Shown here in pieces: positions 1 through 23,225 of a stretch of 64,000 nt of DNA. The stretch covers positions 2,175,460 to 2,239,459 of the forward strand of contig OX345641.1 in the NCBI GenBank assembly GCA_947044365.1, read 5' to 3'. The position numbers were made by a program, and so were the translations under genes. A model generated the notes under the pieces. It saw only the letters and a program-made list of their open reading frames with translations. It ran no database searches and was not told the origin of the DNA. This DNA comes from Petrosia ficiformis (Eukaryota; Porifera; Demospongiae; Haplosclerida; Petrosiidae). Positions within the stretch are counted from its first letter, which is position 1, and each line of letters begins with the position of its first letter.

Positions 1-300
1 TCCTCGTATTTATACATTCTCTGGTATACATAAAGTGTATTCTGTGGTTTATATAAGTATTATACTACTCTGAATGTGTAATATAGTTACTATGCAATGA
101 AGTAATATCAGGATTCTTGCTCAAGCATGAATAAGTATTAAAATGTGTAATATAGCTACTATACTATCCTTATATGTAGTAATGAAAAGTTTAGATATAA
201 TACTAAACACATAACTACACATAACCAATTTCTACATTGCATGTAAGTTAGTTAATACACTAAACATAGTATATTTGTTTCCTTTATCATAATAAGAAAC

Positions 301-2113
301 CCTTACCTACATTTCCTTCTCATTCAACAATATTATATAGCTCTGTATTATTAGTTAAAAAAAACCCTTACCTACATTTCCTTCTCATTCTACAATATTA
401 TATAGCTCTGTATTATTAGTTTAAAAAAACCCTTACATACATGTAATATATTAGAACTGGTAATGTTATATAATCTATGGTGTATTTCCTGTGTTAAATA
501 AATGACTTAGTTGTCACCTGTACCATTATGTTAGCCTGCTCTTTGTTACTTGTTATACTTACTTTGATTTGAGGTGTATATGCCACCTTACCACCTGTAG
601 GTCAGCAGGCCTTATTTATCACTTCTTTGGTATATATATAGGTCCATGTTTTATTGTGTGTAGTTAGTTGTTTGAATATTTTATTTAATAAAGATACTTT
701 GAATTGTAAAAGTAAAGTGAACTGAATCGATTCACGATATCACAATACATTTCCTTCTCATTCTACAATATTATATAGCTCTGTATTATTAGTCAACAAA
801 AACCCTTACATACATTTCCTTCTCATTCTACAATATTATATAGCTCTGTATTATTAGTCAACAAAAACCCTTACATACATTTCCTTCTCATTCTACAATA
901 TTATATAGCTCTTATTATTAGTAAAAAAACCCTTACCTACATTTCCTTCTCATTCTACAATATTATATAGCTCTGTATTATTAGTTAAAAAAAACCCTTA
1001 CATACATTTCCTTCTCATTCAACAATATTATATAGCTCTGTATTATTAGTCAAAAAAAACCTTTACATACATTTCCTTCTCATTCTACAATATTATATAG
1101 CTCTGTATTATTAGTCAAAAAAAACCCTTACATACATTTCCTTCTCATTCTACAATATTATATAGCTCTGTATTATTAGTCAACAAAAACCATTTCCTTC
1201 TCATTCTACAATATTATATAGCTCTGTATTATTAGTCTCAAAAAACCCTTACATACATTTCCTTCTCATTCAACAATATTATATAGCTCTGTATTATTAG
1301 TCAAAAAATACCCTTACATACATTTCCTTCTCATTCTACAATATTATATAGCTCTGTATTATTAGTCAACAAAAACCCTTACATACATTTCCTTCTCATT
1401 CTACAATATTATATAGCTCTGTATTATTAGTAAAAAAACCCTTACATACATTTCCTTCTCATTCTACAATATTATATAGCTCTGTATTATTAGTCAAAAA
1501 AAACCGTTACATACATTTCCTTCTCATTCAACAATATTATATAGCTCTGTATTATTAGTCAAAAAATACCCTTACATACATTTCCTTCTCATTCTACAAT
1601 ATTATATAGCTCTGTATTATTAGTCAACAAAAACCCTTACATACATTTCCTTCTCATTCAACAATATTATATAGCTCTGTATTATTAGTTAAAAAAAACC
1701 CTTACATACATTTCCTTCTCATTCTACAATATTATATAGCTCTGTATTATTAGTCAAAAAAAACCGTTACATACATTTCCTTCTCATTCAACAATATTAT
1801 ATAGCTCTGTATTATTAGTCAAAAAATACCCTTACATACATTTCCTTCTCATTCTACAATATTATATAGCTCTGTATTATTAGTCAACAAAAACCCTTAC
1901 ATACATTTCCTTCTCATTCAACAATATTATATAGCTCTGTATTATTAGTAAAAAAACCCTTACATACATTTCCTCCTCATTCTACAATATTATATAGCTC
2001 TGTATTATTAGTTAAAAAAAAAACCCTTACATACATTTCCTTCTCATTCTACAATATTATATAGCTCTGTATTATTAGTTAAAAAACCCTTACATACATT
2101 TCCTTCTCATTCA
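301..2113. repeat. 65-bp AT-rich satellite array
   Basis: Tandem units of about 65 bp share the core CATTTCCTTCTCATT, then a TATATAGCTCTGTATTATTAG block and an A-rich spacer ending in CCCTTACATA. Two units lie at 301-440. About 21 more run from 748 to 2113 with few differences between units, which points to recent amplification or homogenisation. The 440-745 interruption is unrelated sequence with an AATAAAG near 690 and no recognisable coding exon. No gene overlaps the array. Confidence 0.93.
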
Positions 2114-2133
2114 ATTGTCTGGCTTACATTACT

Positions 2134-2230
2134 TATAACACCTCTAGCTGGGCAGTATCTGAATTTACAGTCACCTCCCCCTCGGGATCGGTGACTGTAA
2201 ATCAGATACAGCCCTCCTAGGGGTGTTATA
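2134..2230. mobile_element. Hairpin (foldback) element at the satellite edge
   Basis: A near-perfect inverted repeat begins TATAACACC and ends GGTGTTATA. Its inner arms, TTTACAGTCAC and GTGACTGTAAA, enclose a loop of about 15 nt. It follows directly on the last satellite unit. The size and fold resemble a MITE, but no target-site duplication is clear. A structured non-coding RNA is a less likely reading. Confidence 0.6.
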
Positions 2231-5092
2231 ACTTTTACATACATAATGCACTATTATAACTGGTACTAAAACTTCAGAATTATAATACAATACTTTAACA
2301 ATACCATACAGGAAATTAGTATAAATGAATTAACAGTTTTCTGCACTTCTTTAACAGTTTTGGGTGATGTAAGATGCTGTGTTATAGTAACATCAAAATT
2401 GTATTTTCAACAGTACCAGATGCCTATAATTATATAAGGCTATTTACTGTATGGATGCAGAAAATTTGTGCAAAAAAGCATTTTACTTTGTATAATTATG
2501 ATACTCCATAGTGGAAATTTGTGGTTTTATTATGGAAGAAATTTACTTATATTGAAATTGAATCTGAATAATCAACTATTCGTATTTAAGCTGGGAAACA
2601 CACAAACATAATTATTTGATGAACAAACAAAGATTATATATATATCCTGCACCCCTCCAGCTTGTGCTTGTTAAGCCAGCACACAGTAAAAATGATTAAC
2701 CCTTTTTTGGTTACAGGAGTTTCAATGCTGTATTAATCATAAATATTATGCTTCTGAAATATAAATTATTCTAAATTCTATCTGTGGAGAACAAAGGTAT
2801 TTGTAAACAAATTTCACGACTTAATAAACAAATAATAAAAAGCAAATAGATTTTTTTAAAACATTTGCATTTATACATATAATTATATATCTATATTATA
2901 CAGAAATGTTTAAAAATATTTGTTTGTTATTTGTTCTTTGTTATTTGTTATTATAAGTACAAAGTTGTGGAATTTGTCTACAAATAATTTTGTTATCAAT
3001 ATAGCCTGTAACCAAATAAGGGTTAAAATAACCAGCTCATTTTTACAGTGCACTAGCTAGGACCCAAAATGTAAACAAACCATGCACTTCCAAATATGTC
3101 TGCATAAGTTATAGCCGACTACGGATTTTATAACGTAAGTATATTCTGCAATATAATTTATAATACAAAATTGTTTGTGAGGTTTTGATATACCTACAGC
3201 TCTTTTGTATAATGTTTTATTATACTCTTACCTCCTAATAAACACAATGTCAAATTTTCAAACGAAATGAAGTTCTTACAACTGCAGATGATGTGCTGCT
3301 TTTCTACAGAAATTGATTACAAAAGAATTGTATATGCACAAACTTAGCACTGCATGTAGCTAGTAAATTGTATCATTACTACACTGTACAATTAGACAAG
3401 TAGTGTGGATTTCTTCATTATCAAACTTACGTACTTTGACTGTTACAGACTTCAAATGAAGATTTGTCCACAGCTAGCGACTATATATAGGGACTCTTGA
3501 CTGGACTGTGGGGAAAGTCCAGAGTCCAGTGTCCATTATACATAGCCTCATAGGTGTGGTTTATACCGCGTACTTCGCGAAATGTTTTCGTTATTGTATG
3601 AGCGCTGTTTTAGGTGGTTTCGGAATAGTTTATAAGTGGGCCGAAAACACGCTGGTAGAGAAGTGGTTCTGACTAATTATGGTGGAGAAGATGCAGCTCA
3701 ATACTAGTTAACAAATAGTGATAATATTACACAACTAAGAAAGTTAGTAAGTTACACACGTGTGTTCTCCTCATACAAGGTACACACCCACACACTAATT
3801 ATATTATTCATTACACATCTATATTTTTATTGACATTGTTATTGTCATTTACAATATTGCAGATAACATATGCATTCTTGTCACACTACACCCATGAGTT
3901 ACTGAACTCCCAATATACATAAACTCTAATCATAAATCAATTATAATATTCTTCACAAATGCTTTTCTGCAGTATACTAGAGCTGATAACAGTTAAAATT
4001 TCATGATTAATTTCACAATACTTTATTTATAAATAATAATCTAACGATACTCATAGCTTCTTCAATTCAATTCTCTTTGTATTAATATAATGATAATAGA
4101 ATTTAAAGGGAAATTAAACATTCACTGTTTTTTCATGTAACCATTATTGTATTATGCTCATCATGTATTATTATGAGAGTAGTTTAAGGTTAGGTCTCTT
4201 TGGTATGGTTTCTATTTATAGTAGTGAATCACTGTGAATGGTTGGTAATCATATTGTTTATCTGTGTCTGTGTTTGTGTCAGCATGTGTGTGTCTGTGAC
4301 TTTGTGTATGTCTGTGTTTATGTGCCTCTGTGTGTGTTTCAGTGCCTCGGTGTGCATGTGTGTGTCTATGTGTCTGTCTATGTCTTGTATCCTATGTGTA
4401 TTAGTGTATCTCCTGGTTGGGATGATTAATCAATTAATCAATTGATATTGAAAATTCTACTGATTATCGATTGTAAGTCTGTGATATCGATTATGCTAAT
4501 TATTCCAATTTGAAACATGCGACAGCAAGTAATGTACAGCATTGGAAGTGACAGGAAACCTTCCCAATCATTAAATGGGAGGAGTTTCCTGCATTAATCA
4601 AGTTGACTTAATTACTTCCACTGACTTTAATCAATTATGAAGTTAGTGATAATCAATTTCAGAATCTCAGCCAATTCCCAGCTCTATCAATGGTATTTCT
4701 CTAGCAATAATGACACAAGATCAGTTATGTTCATTTATTATACTACTGTAATTAACACCAGATATATCCCTAAGTCAGTAAACAATAGCTATATAATATA
4801 TATATTATATATGTCATATAAATAGCTAGAAAGCTGGAGAATCCATTGTATATAATTTGAAGCATTATTGTTCAAAATACAATATTCCTATATAACTATA
4901 ATTATGGAAATTACTCAAACTTATATTTTCGGGAACAAAAATGCCCAGGGTGTTGCCTTTGAAATTGGAATTCCTTGGGACTGATGTTGATTGTTGATAC
5001 TGATATTGAAAATCTGTCTTTCATAGTTCAAATATTGCATAACAGAAGATTTCTATTATTAGTAGCATAAGTGTTCTATTATTAGTAACAAT
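2231..5092. other. Intergenic region with no recognised gene
   Basis: AT-rich DNA with scattered stops in all frames. It holds a TGTG-rich low-complexity tract (about 4260-4380), short AT inverted repeats (4425-4640) and a somewhat GC-richer patch near 3550-3690. I could not assign any exon. The right end carries the 3' flank of MCM3. Confidence 0.5.
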
Positions 5093-16803
<11,711 letters not shown>

Positions 16804-16894
16804 TTTCTAAAGAGAGGGTGTCTTCTAATTTCCCGGGTACTTTACCGCCAAAATAATTAACCAATCATGTTTCTGTAACCACGTGTACACCAAG
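16804..16894. promoter_or_regulatory. Shared bidirectional promoter of MCM3 and TSEN34
   Basis: Only 91 bp separate the divergent start codons. The interval contains TTTACCGCCAAAA (16841-16853), whose complement TTTTGGCGGTAAA is close to an E2F site. It also has TTTCCCGGG just left of it and a CCAAT box (16861-16865). MCM genes are known E2F targets in animals. Binding here is inferred from motif resemblance only. Confidence 0.65.
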
Positions 16895-19800
16895 ATGTCT
16901 GCAATTACAGCTTTCTTGTTTTCTGAGCATACTGCTTTAATTTGGAATGCTGAAGGTTAGATAAACTATTTTTGTTTTAAGTAAACTCTTTTTTTGATAT
17001 TATTTTCTACAGATGCGATGAAACTTCGCACGGACTTTCGTATAGTTGGAGCTATGATTGGTTCCCTCCCAACACATCCAAGACAGAATATATCATTAGG
17101 TTTACCTCTAAAACTAATGCCTGAAGAATCCACACTACTACTGCAAGAAGGTATGTATTAATATATTAATATATTAATATACTAAGGGGGCATTTCCAAA
17201 CTGAAGCTTATACGCTTAACGTCACAGTGACGCTACTGCAAGACCTACCCCCCCTCCTCTTAACGTCATGAATGAATACTCCAGTGTATCATACTAACTT
17301 GTGCTTCCTTCCTTTTCAATATTTAGCGTCACGTGCACAACCCCCCCACCCCACCCCCTTAGCCTCACTATGACGTTAAGCGTACAAACTTCAGTTTGGA
17401 GATGCCCCTAAAGTCTGTTTACTTTTGAGAGCCTGGATTATCTCTGCTGCTGCCACTTGGTTATTCCGCATGGAAATTAGTTGTATAAGAATGTATGTAT
17501 ATCTTACAGAGGCTAATGCAGTTCACAGTATCTGCACTTCCTGAGTGATTCTATTGAATGGATTTTCATTTCCCTGTAGGAGTATTAAAGCTAAAAAGAT
17601 ATCATTATCTGTTAAGTTCTCTTTCTGAAACAGATCAAGAGAAATGTCGTGAATTATTTAAAAAATTACAAGTGGAAGAACACATCAGACAGGTATATGC
17701 AAGTGTGTGTCTTAGTAGTTATGTCTTCGTGATACAAGAATGGGATAGTATTATAGCTATATGTATGTTATATAACTCCCAGTACCTACGAGTGCTATAT
17801 CAGATTTATAATCACCAAGGGTGAGGCGATTGTTATAGTATGAGTAGGCATGTAATAATGAATATATCTTTGGAAAGGCAAAACTATACTGTAGCTGAGC
17901 CTGTGTGTAGCTTCTCCTAACATTGTGTATATGCATGTGTGTGTCTTAGTAGTTATGTCTTCGTGATACAAGGATGGGATAGTATTGTAGTATATGTATG
18001 TTATATAACTCCCAGTACCTACGAGTGCTATATATATCAGATTTATAATCACCAAGGGTGAGGCAATTGTTATAGCATGAGTAGGCATGTAATAATGAAT
18101 ATATCTCTGGAAAGGCAAAACTATACTGTAGCTGAGCCTATGTGTAGCTTCTCCTAACATTGTGTCTTGAGTTTGGACCAGGTTTTATAGTTTGTGTCAG
18201 TGTTCGATGTCAAGTTTTATATAAAACCTGTAGTTACTTTGACGTTTTGCTGTATATAGGGATGTATATTAAATTAATTTAGTGCTTGAAATAGTTTTTG
18301 AAAGTGTCCAGCAGAAAAATCTGGTACTATTGAAGCACTCCTCCACCCTTAATACCTATCCTGGGAGAAACTCTGTACTGTAATTGTGAATACAGTGAAT
18401 GACTGTGTGTGTAATTGTGTATTTACATATATTTATATCTACTGTAAATCCTACTAAGGCTTACTTAATTTTCAGGAATGTGTATATAAACAGAAGTGTA
18501 AAAGCCAATCATCAAACACTTCTACAGCATTGTCTTCCGTTGCCAGTAGCAACCAAAGAGCAACAGGGTTTTCACCTGTTGTGTGTATTCATACAGAAGA
18601 TGTATTTGTAGGTAGTATTCAAGAGAAACAAGGAATTGAAGAACATACGAAAGGAATAGAACAAGAAAAGAGTGAGAGTGATGATCTCGTGGAATGGAAA
18701 TGGCCACAAAGCAAAGAAGAAGTATGTTTACATAATTTGTTGATTATGTTGATGATCTATCTGTCTATTATATACATGTATATATATATATATCTGTTGC
18801 TATGTTCTATATATACATGTACAATTACACATGTATCTATCTACATGTGCCTCTATTTCTATCTATCTATCTCTCTGTTGTGTATCTGATATTTACTATA
18901 CTGTCATACTGTTATCGTAATTATAATTCTTGAAAAGACACCAGTTAGGTTTTAATTTACAATTACTAAAGTCTGTTCACATTCACGATGTTCTCAAAAT
19001 TAGGATATGATGACTTTATATGTACTGTAGTGTGTAGTTTAATGTCATAAGGTGAATGAATACATGTAACTGAATAACAAGGACAAGGTGAATGTGAATG
19101 ACCTTCATCTACATGTAACAGGATTGTTAATCCTAATATAGGTTATGAAGTACAGAGTATTTTCTGACCTTTGGCATAAAGGTTACTATTTAACTTCTGG
19201 TCTGAAATATGGTGGAGATTATCTGGTATATGCAGGTGAGGAATTAATGACTTACATGTAGTCTCCAACAAGATAGTACATTGTACATGTATTGTACATA
19301 AACAGTATATGTACGGTACATATACAGTATATGTACTCTACCTGTACTGTCATATGTACAATACATGTACAGTACATGTACTGTACATGTACTGTACGTG
19401 ATAATACATGTACTGTACATGTACTGTATGTGATAATACATGTACGGTACATGTACAGTACATGTACCATACATAATATGATAGTACATGTATTATACGT
19501 GTACTCTCATGTATTCCATTGCCAACATGTCATACTAATTCCAGTAAGCTAACACTTCTTCAACACCTAATAACAATGTACAGTACATGTACCATACATA
19601 ATATGATAGTACATGTATTATACGTGTACTCTCATGTATTCCATTGCCAACATGTCATACTAATTCCAGTAAGCTAACACTTCTTCAACACCTAATAACA
19701 ATGTACAGTACATGTACCATACATAATATGATAGTACATGTATTATACGTGTACTCTCATGTATTCCATTGCCAACATGTCATACTAATTCCAGTAAGCT

Positions 19801-20450
19801 AACACTTCTTCAACACCTAATAACAATGTACAGTACATGTACCATACATAATATGATAGTACATGTATTATACGTGTACTCTCATGTATTCCATTGCCAA
19901 CATGTCATACTTACTCCAGTAAGCTAACACTTCTTCAACACCTAATAACAATGTACAGTACAATGTACAGTACAGTCAGTACCCATTTAATGAATACTAC
20001 TAATTGACTGCACAGCATGACATTCAATTTACTATGGTAACATGATGACTATAAACAAATTTTTCTGTTGAACACTTAAATTAATATTGTCATTATTCAT
20101 TCAATAGTGAACTATGATTATTCTACCTGACGTGTGTTTTGTTTATACCATATTATTCAGTCTAGTGTTTCAAAATTAATTTTATTAACTTGCTTTAATA
20201 GCATGGAACTTAATTTTCTGGGATATTGTAAATGCACTACATGTATATATCTCTTTCAGGTGATCCCAACAACGTCCATTCTCAATATATCGCTAAATTC
20301 ATGGAGTGGGACAAAACTCTACCTGCCTCTTCTCTTGTAACAGCTGGTAGATTAGGAGGGAAGGTAAAGAAACACACTCTATTGTGTTCAGTTAATCCTG
20401 ATGAAGGAACTGTTCACTATTTAACACTATACTGGTCTGGAATGTCCTGA
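16895..20450 (+). CDS. TSEN34: tRNA-splicing endonuclease subunit TSEN34 (complete, 6 exons)
   Basis: Catalytic subunit of the nuclear TSEN complex that cuts pre-tRNA introns at the 3' splice site. Exons: 16895-16955, 17013-17150, 17580-17692, 18476-18721, 19142-19235, 20260-20450, in frame to 280 aa (human is about 310). The C-terminal nuclease fold is clear: YGGDYLVYAGDP, then NNVHSQYIAKF, then AGRLGGKVKKHTLL. The presumed catalytic triad is Tyr216, His224 and Lys255 by alignment with the known TSEN34 Tyr/His/Lys. The middle (about 105-185) is low-complexity, Ser- and Glu-rich linker, as in homologues. The start codon is the first ATG of the short 5' exon and sits 91 bp from the MCM3 start. 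Its introns hold a Harbinger-like MITE, a 240-bp duplication and a 125-bp tandem array. Confidence 0.95.
17184..17411. mobile_element. Harbinger-like MITE in TSEN34 intron 2
   Basis: Inverted termini GGGGCATTTCCAAACTGAAG and CTTCAGTTTGGAGATGCCCC bound about 225 bp, with further inverted TTAACGTCA segments. The flanks on both sides read TAA, consistent with a 3-bp TWA target duplication as in PIF/Harbinger elements. No open reading frame. Confidence 0.75.
17690..18166. repeat. 240-bp tandem duplication in TSEN34 intron 3
   Basis: Two adjacent copies (about 17690-17930 and 17930-18166) share GTGTGTCTTAGTAGTTATGT and the rest of the unit with few differences. The first copy begins inside the splice-donor sequence of exon 3, so the exon-end GTATATGC is echoed at the start of copy 2. 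Confidence 0.85.
18968..19112 (+). mobile_element. GTTCACATTCAC MITE family, short copy
   Basis: One end reads GTCTGTTCACATTCAC and the other CAAGGTGAATGTGAATGACC, forming subterminal inverted repeats. Longer relatives lie at 40244-40505, 46910-47102, 52385-52612 and 53268-53520, so it is a dispersed family within this window. No coding capacity. Confidence 0.7.
19456..19955. repeat. 125-bp tandem array, four units, in TSEN34 intron 5
   Basis: Four head-to-tail 125-bp units, each starting CAGTACATGTACCATACATA, are almost identical (one TAATTCC/TTACTCC change in the last). The near-identity implies recent expansion and likely length polymorphism. Confidence 0.93.
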
Positions 20451-21630
20451 GTTCAGTAATATGGATATACAAGGCAATGACAAAAGATATGCGAGTTAGG
20501 CTAGCTTTTAGACCAACTTGAGAGACTGTATGATGTATATTGTGGATGACAGAAAATTATCCTTCTTTCTTATCTAATCTATGGTTATATATAATTTTAT
20601 AGCACTGTGATGCTTAATGTCAAAGGTACCAACAGTGCTATATTTTCCATAAAGTATAGCCGGTAACATATCTGGTTCTATATTTCTGGATGTTGTTCAC
20701 AGGACTAGAAAACAGCATGTTTGCCGCCTCCAATTTAGTGAAATAACACAAACTACCTCACTCTTCTGTATCGGTGGCGATATCCATCATTAAAAACCAT
20801 TTAAGCACTGGTTGTGCAGAACTGGAAAATACAGAACTGGGGGTGTGGTTTTGAAGCCTCATACAGACCCTCACTACGCCTCGTGCTATATGAGCTTCTC
20901 GACCCCACCCATCATGCTATATTTCCTGTACAGCACTTGCACCAGTATTTTGAATATATGTGTTTCTTCATTCATTATAAGTGACTTAGTATTTGGAGGA
21001 GAGAATTTTATATCAAAATCGATGCTTTGAATTAAACGCTCGCTATTCAGTTATTTTGTATAGTCATTATCCATGAAAATTGATTATATAGACATTTCAT
21101 TGGCTTCCCGTACAAAACTGTTTGATAATGGGTTTTTGATTATGTTGTCTTTTTAATAGAGGTTGAGTTTACAGTCACACTTCTGTTATATCAGAATAAT
21201 TATATTCACTAATAATTATTTTAGTATACATTACAACTTAATATACAGTATTTAAGATGCTTCCTGATTTTAATACGAGTTGGACGTATACATGTTCGAA
21301 TTTGTATAGAGCTAGCTGGAAACAATTTAACAACTATACAAAGTTATGCATTAAGCTACAAAAATGTATTATACAACCAGGACTTCAAAATTGTTTAGAG
21401 AGAATTGACCAATCTGATTATATTTCAGTGTGCAGTGAAGATACTTACCATTCTCAAATATTAAACACTTATGTGCAATAATTGAAAGAGTGGCAAATGA
21501 ATTCTTCTCCTATTCACAAGTCACACTACTGTTGTGATAAGTCAAATGCCATATAAGGTATTGCTTAAACAGACTATATACCTCACACTAACACTAAGCA
21601 GTATTTAGCAATTAGCACAACTAGAATAAA
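20451..21630. other. Intergenic region between TSEN34 and the GH16 gene
   Basis: No exon recognised. A 74-codon open frame at 21257-21481 has no family resemblance I can name. A TATA-like CATATAAGG lies near 21550, about 80 bp before the GH16 start codon, a plausible core promoter for that gene. Confidence 0.45.
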
Positions 21631-22821
21631 ATGGCAATGAAGATTGTCCTGTCGTGTCTGATTCTTTATTTTGTGTCATCTATGGTAGCAGCAGCAGACC
21701 TGAGTCTAGCATTAGAAGATGATTTTAAAACTTTCAATTTGTCTCTATGGAAACACGAGTTGACTTTATCTGGTGGAGGGAACTGGGAGTTTGAGCTGTA
21801 TACCAATAACCGTAGCAACAGTTATGTAAGGGATGGTGTACTTTACATTCGTCCTACACTCTTGGAAGATGATATAGGTTTGGCTAACTTGAAAAACGGG
21901 TTTAATATGGATATTTGGGGAGGATCACCAGCAGACCTGTGTACTGAACCTATGTTTTATGGATGTACTCGTACATCTGGTGCTGGTGGGAATTATTTAA
22001 ATCCTATTAAATCTGCTCGTTTAAGAACAGCAGAAAGTTTCAATTTTAAGTACGGAAAAGTAGAAGTACGTGCTAAGCTTCCTCGTGGTGACTGGCTATG
22101 GCCTGCAATTTGGCTCCTTCCTCGTGACCAGCAATATGGTGGTTGGCCTGCAAGTGGTGAGATAGATATAATGGAGTCAAGAGGAAACCCACCTTCGTAT
22201 GCTCCTGGTGGATACAACCAGTTTGGGTCTACACTCCACTTTGGTGTAAGCTACCAACAGGATGATTATCCTCAAGCACATTCCACTAAAACGGGTGTGG
22301 ATCTCACAGCAGATTTTCATACATATGGTTTAATATGGAACGAAACGTACATAGGAACGTATTTTGATAATGAGTCAAATATTGTATTAGATTTCCCTAT
22401 CACTAAATCTTTCTGGTCACTGACAGGTTTGAGCAGTCCTCCATGGGACAATCCTTGGGTAGGACAGGCTAACAATGCTCCATTTGATCAAAGATTTTAT
22501 TTAATTATTAATCTTGCTTGTGGAGGTACTGGAGGATATTTTCCCGATGGAAATGGTAAACCTTGGTCTGATACATCTCCTCACGCTGTTAATGAATTTT
22601 ATGATGCAAAAGCTCAATGGTACTCGACGTGGGAGGGTGAGAAAAGTGCATTACAAATAGATTCTGTGAAAGTTTGGACTTACGACAATGCAGCTCAAGA
22701 GGGTTGGGTTGCTAATAGCAATGAACCTAGACCACTTGATGGTGTTGGATTTATTGTCACTGCTCTTCTACTTTTCATCTTTCTTGCTATTTTTATTACT
22801 TGTATTTGGTGCAAGGAGTGA
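21631..22821 (+). CDS. Membrane-anchored GH16 beta-1,3-glucanase-like protein, intronless
   Basis: A 396-aa single-exon protein. Residues 1-22 form a signal peptide (MAMKIVLSCLILYFVSSMVA). A glycoside hydrolase family 16 domain follows, with RTAESFNFKYGKVEVRAKLP, WPAIWLLP and the active-site motif SGEIDIMES. The catalytic pair is expected at Glu177 (nucleophile) and Glu182 (acid/base), with Asp179 between, and the extra Met gives the laminarinase-type E-x-D-x-x-E. RFYLIINLACGG and the C-terminal strand SVKVWTYDN are also GH16 features. Residues about 372-393 are a hydrophobic membrane span ending in a short CIWCKE tail. Animal relatives include beta-1,3-glucan-binding proteins, many of which lost the glutamates; here they are kept, so hydrolysis of beta-1,3-glucans at the cell surface is plausible. 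N-glycosylation sequons are present (e.g. NLS, NET, NES). Confidence 0.93.
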   Translation: MAMKIVLSCLILYFVSSMVAAADLSLALEDDFKTFNLSLWKHELTLSGGGNWEFELYTNNRSNSYVRDGVLYIRPTLLEDDIGLANLKNGFNMDIWGGSPADLCTEPMFYGCTRTSGAGGNYLNPIKSARLRTAESFNFKYGKVEVRAKLPRGDWLWPAIWLLPRDQQYGGWPASGEIDIMESRGNPPSYAPGGYNQFGSTLHFGVSYQQDDYPQAHSTKTGVDLTADFHTYGLIWNETYIGTYFDNESNIVLDFPITKSFWSLTGLSSPPWDNPWVGQANNAPFDQRFYLIINLACGGTGGYFPDGNGKPWSDTSPHAVNEFYDAKAQWYSTWEGEKSALQIDSVKVWTYDNAAQEGWVANSNEPRPLDGVGFIVTALLLFIFLAIFITCIWCKE

Positions 22822-23225
22822 ACATTATTATAAAACTGTTTGATACGAATATGCATGTACTGAGCAGTATCTTATACACACTGTGTGAATAGAAGTGTAA
22901 TTATATGTATGGTTATATCAATTAAGTTATAGTATATTATATGTCCTTTATAATTATATTACTCCTGGTTCATGTTTGAAAATCAAATTTTACTTTAAAA
23001 TGTTTTGGTGGCATGGAGATCAAAGTATATCAGTCTGTCTTTCTTGGTAGGAGGTATATATGTTTCTGAAATTATTTCCTGTTGTTATAAACTTATAATA
23101 CACTACATGATTACATGTAATGTTATAGTATGTTTATAATGTAATGTAACTGTTAATAATTTTATAACTACATGTATTATATTACTCGTTGTCTTATAAT
23201 TTTTTGGGGGTGTGAAGAAGTTATG
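22822..23225. other. Convergent 3' flanks of the GH16 gene and TMEM18
   Basis: About 400 bp of AT-rich sequence with several AATAAA-like hexamers and no coding signal. Both neighbouring genes end into it. Confidence 0.5.

Noticed and set aside
21257..21481. 74-codon open frame upstream of the GH16 gene
   Set aside because: No recognisable family, signal peptide or splice partners; length is within chance expectation for AT-rich DNA.
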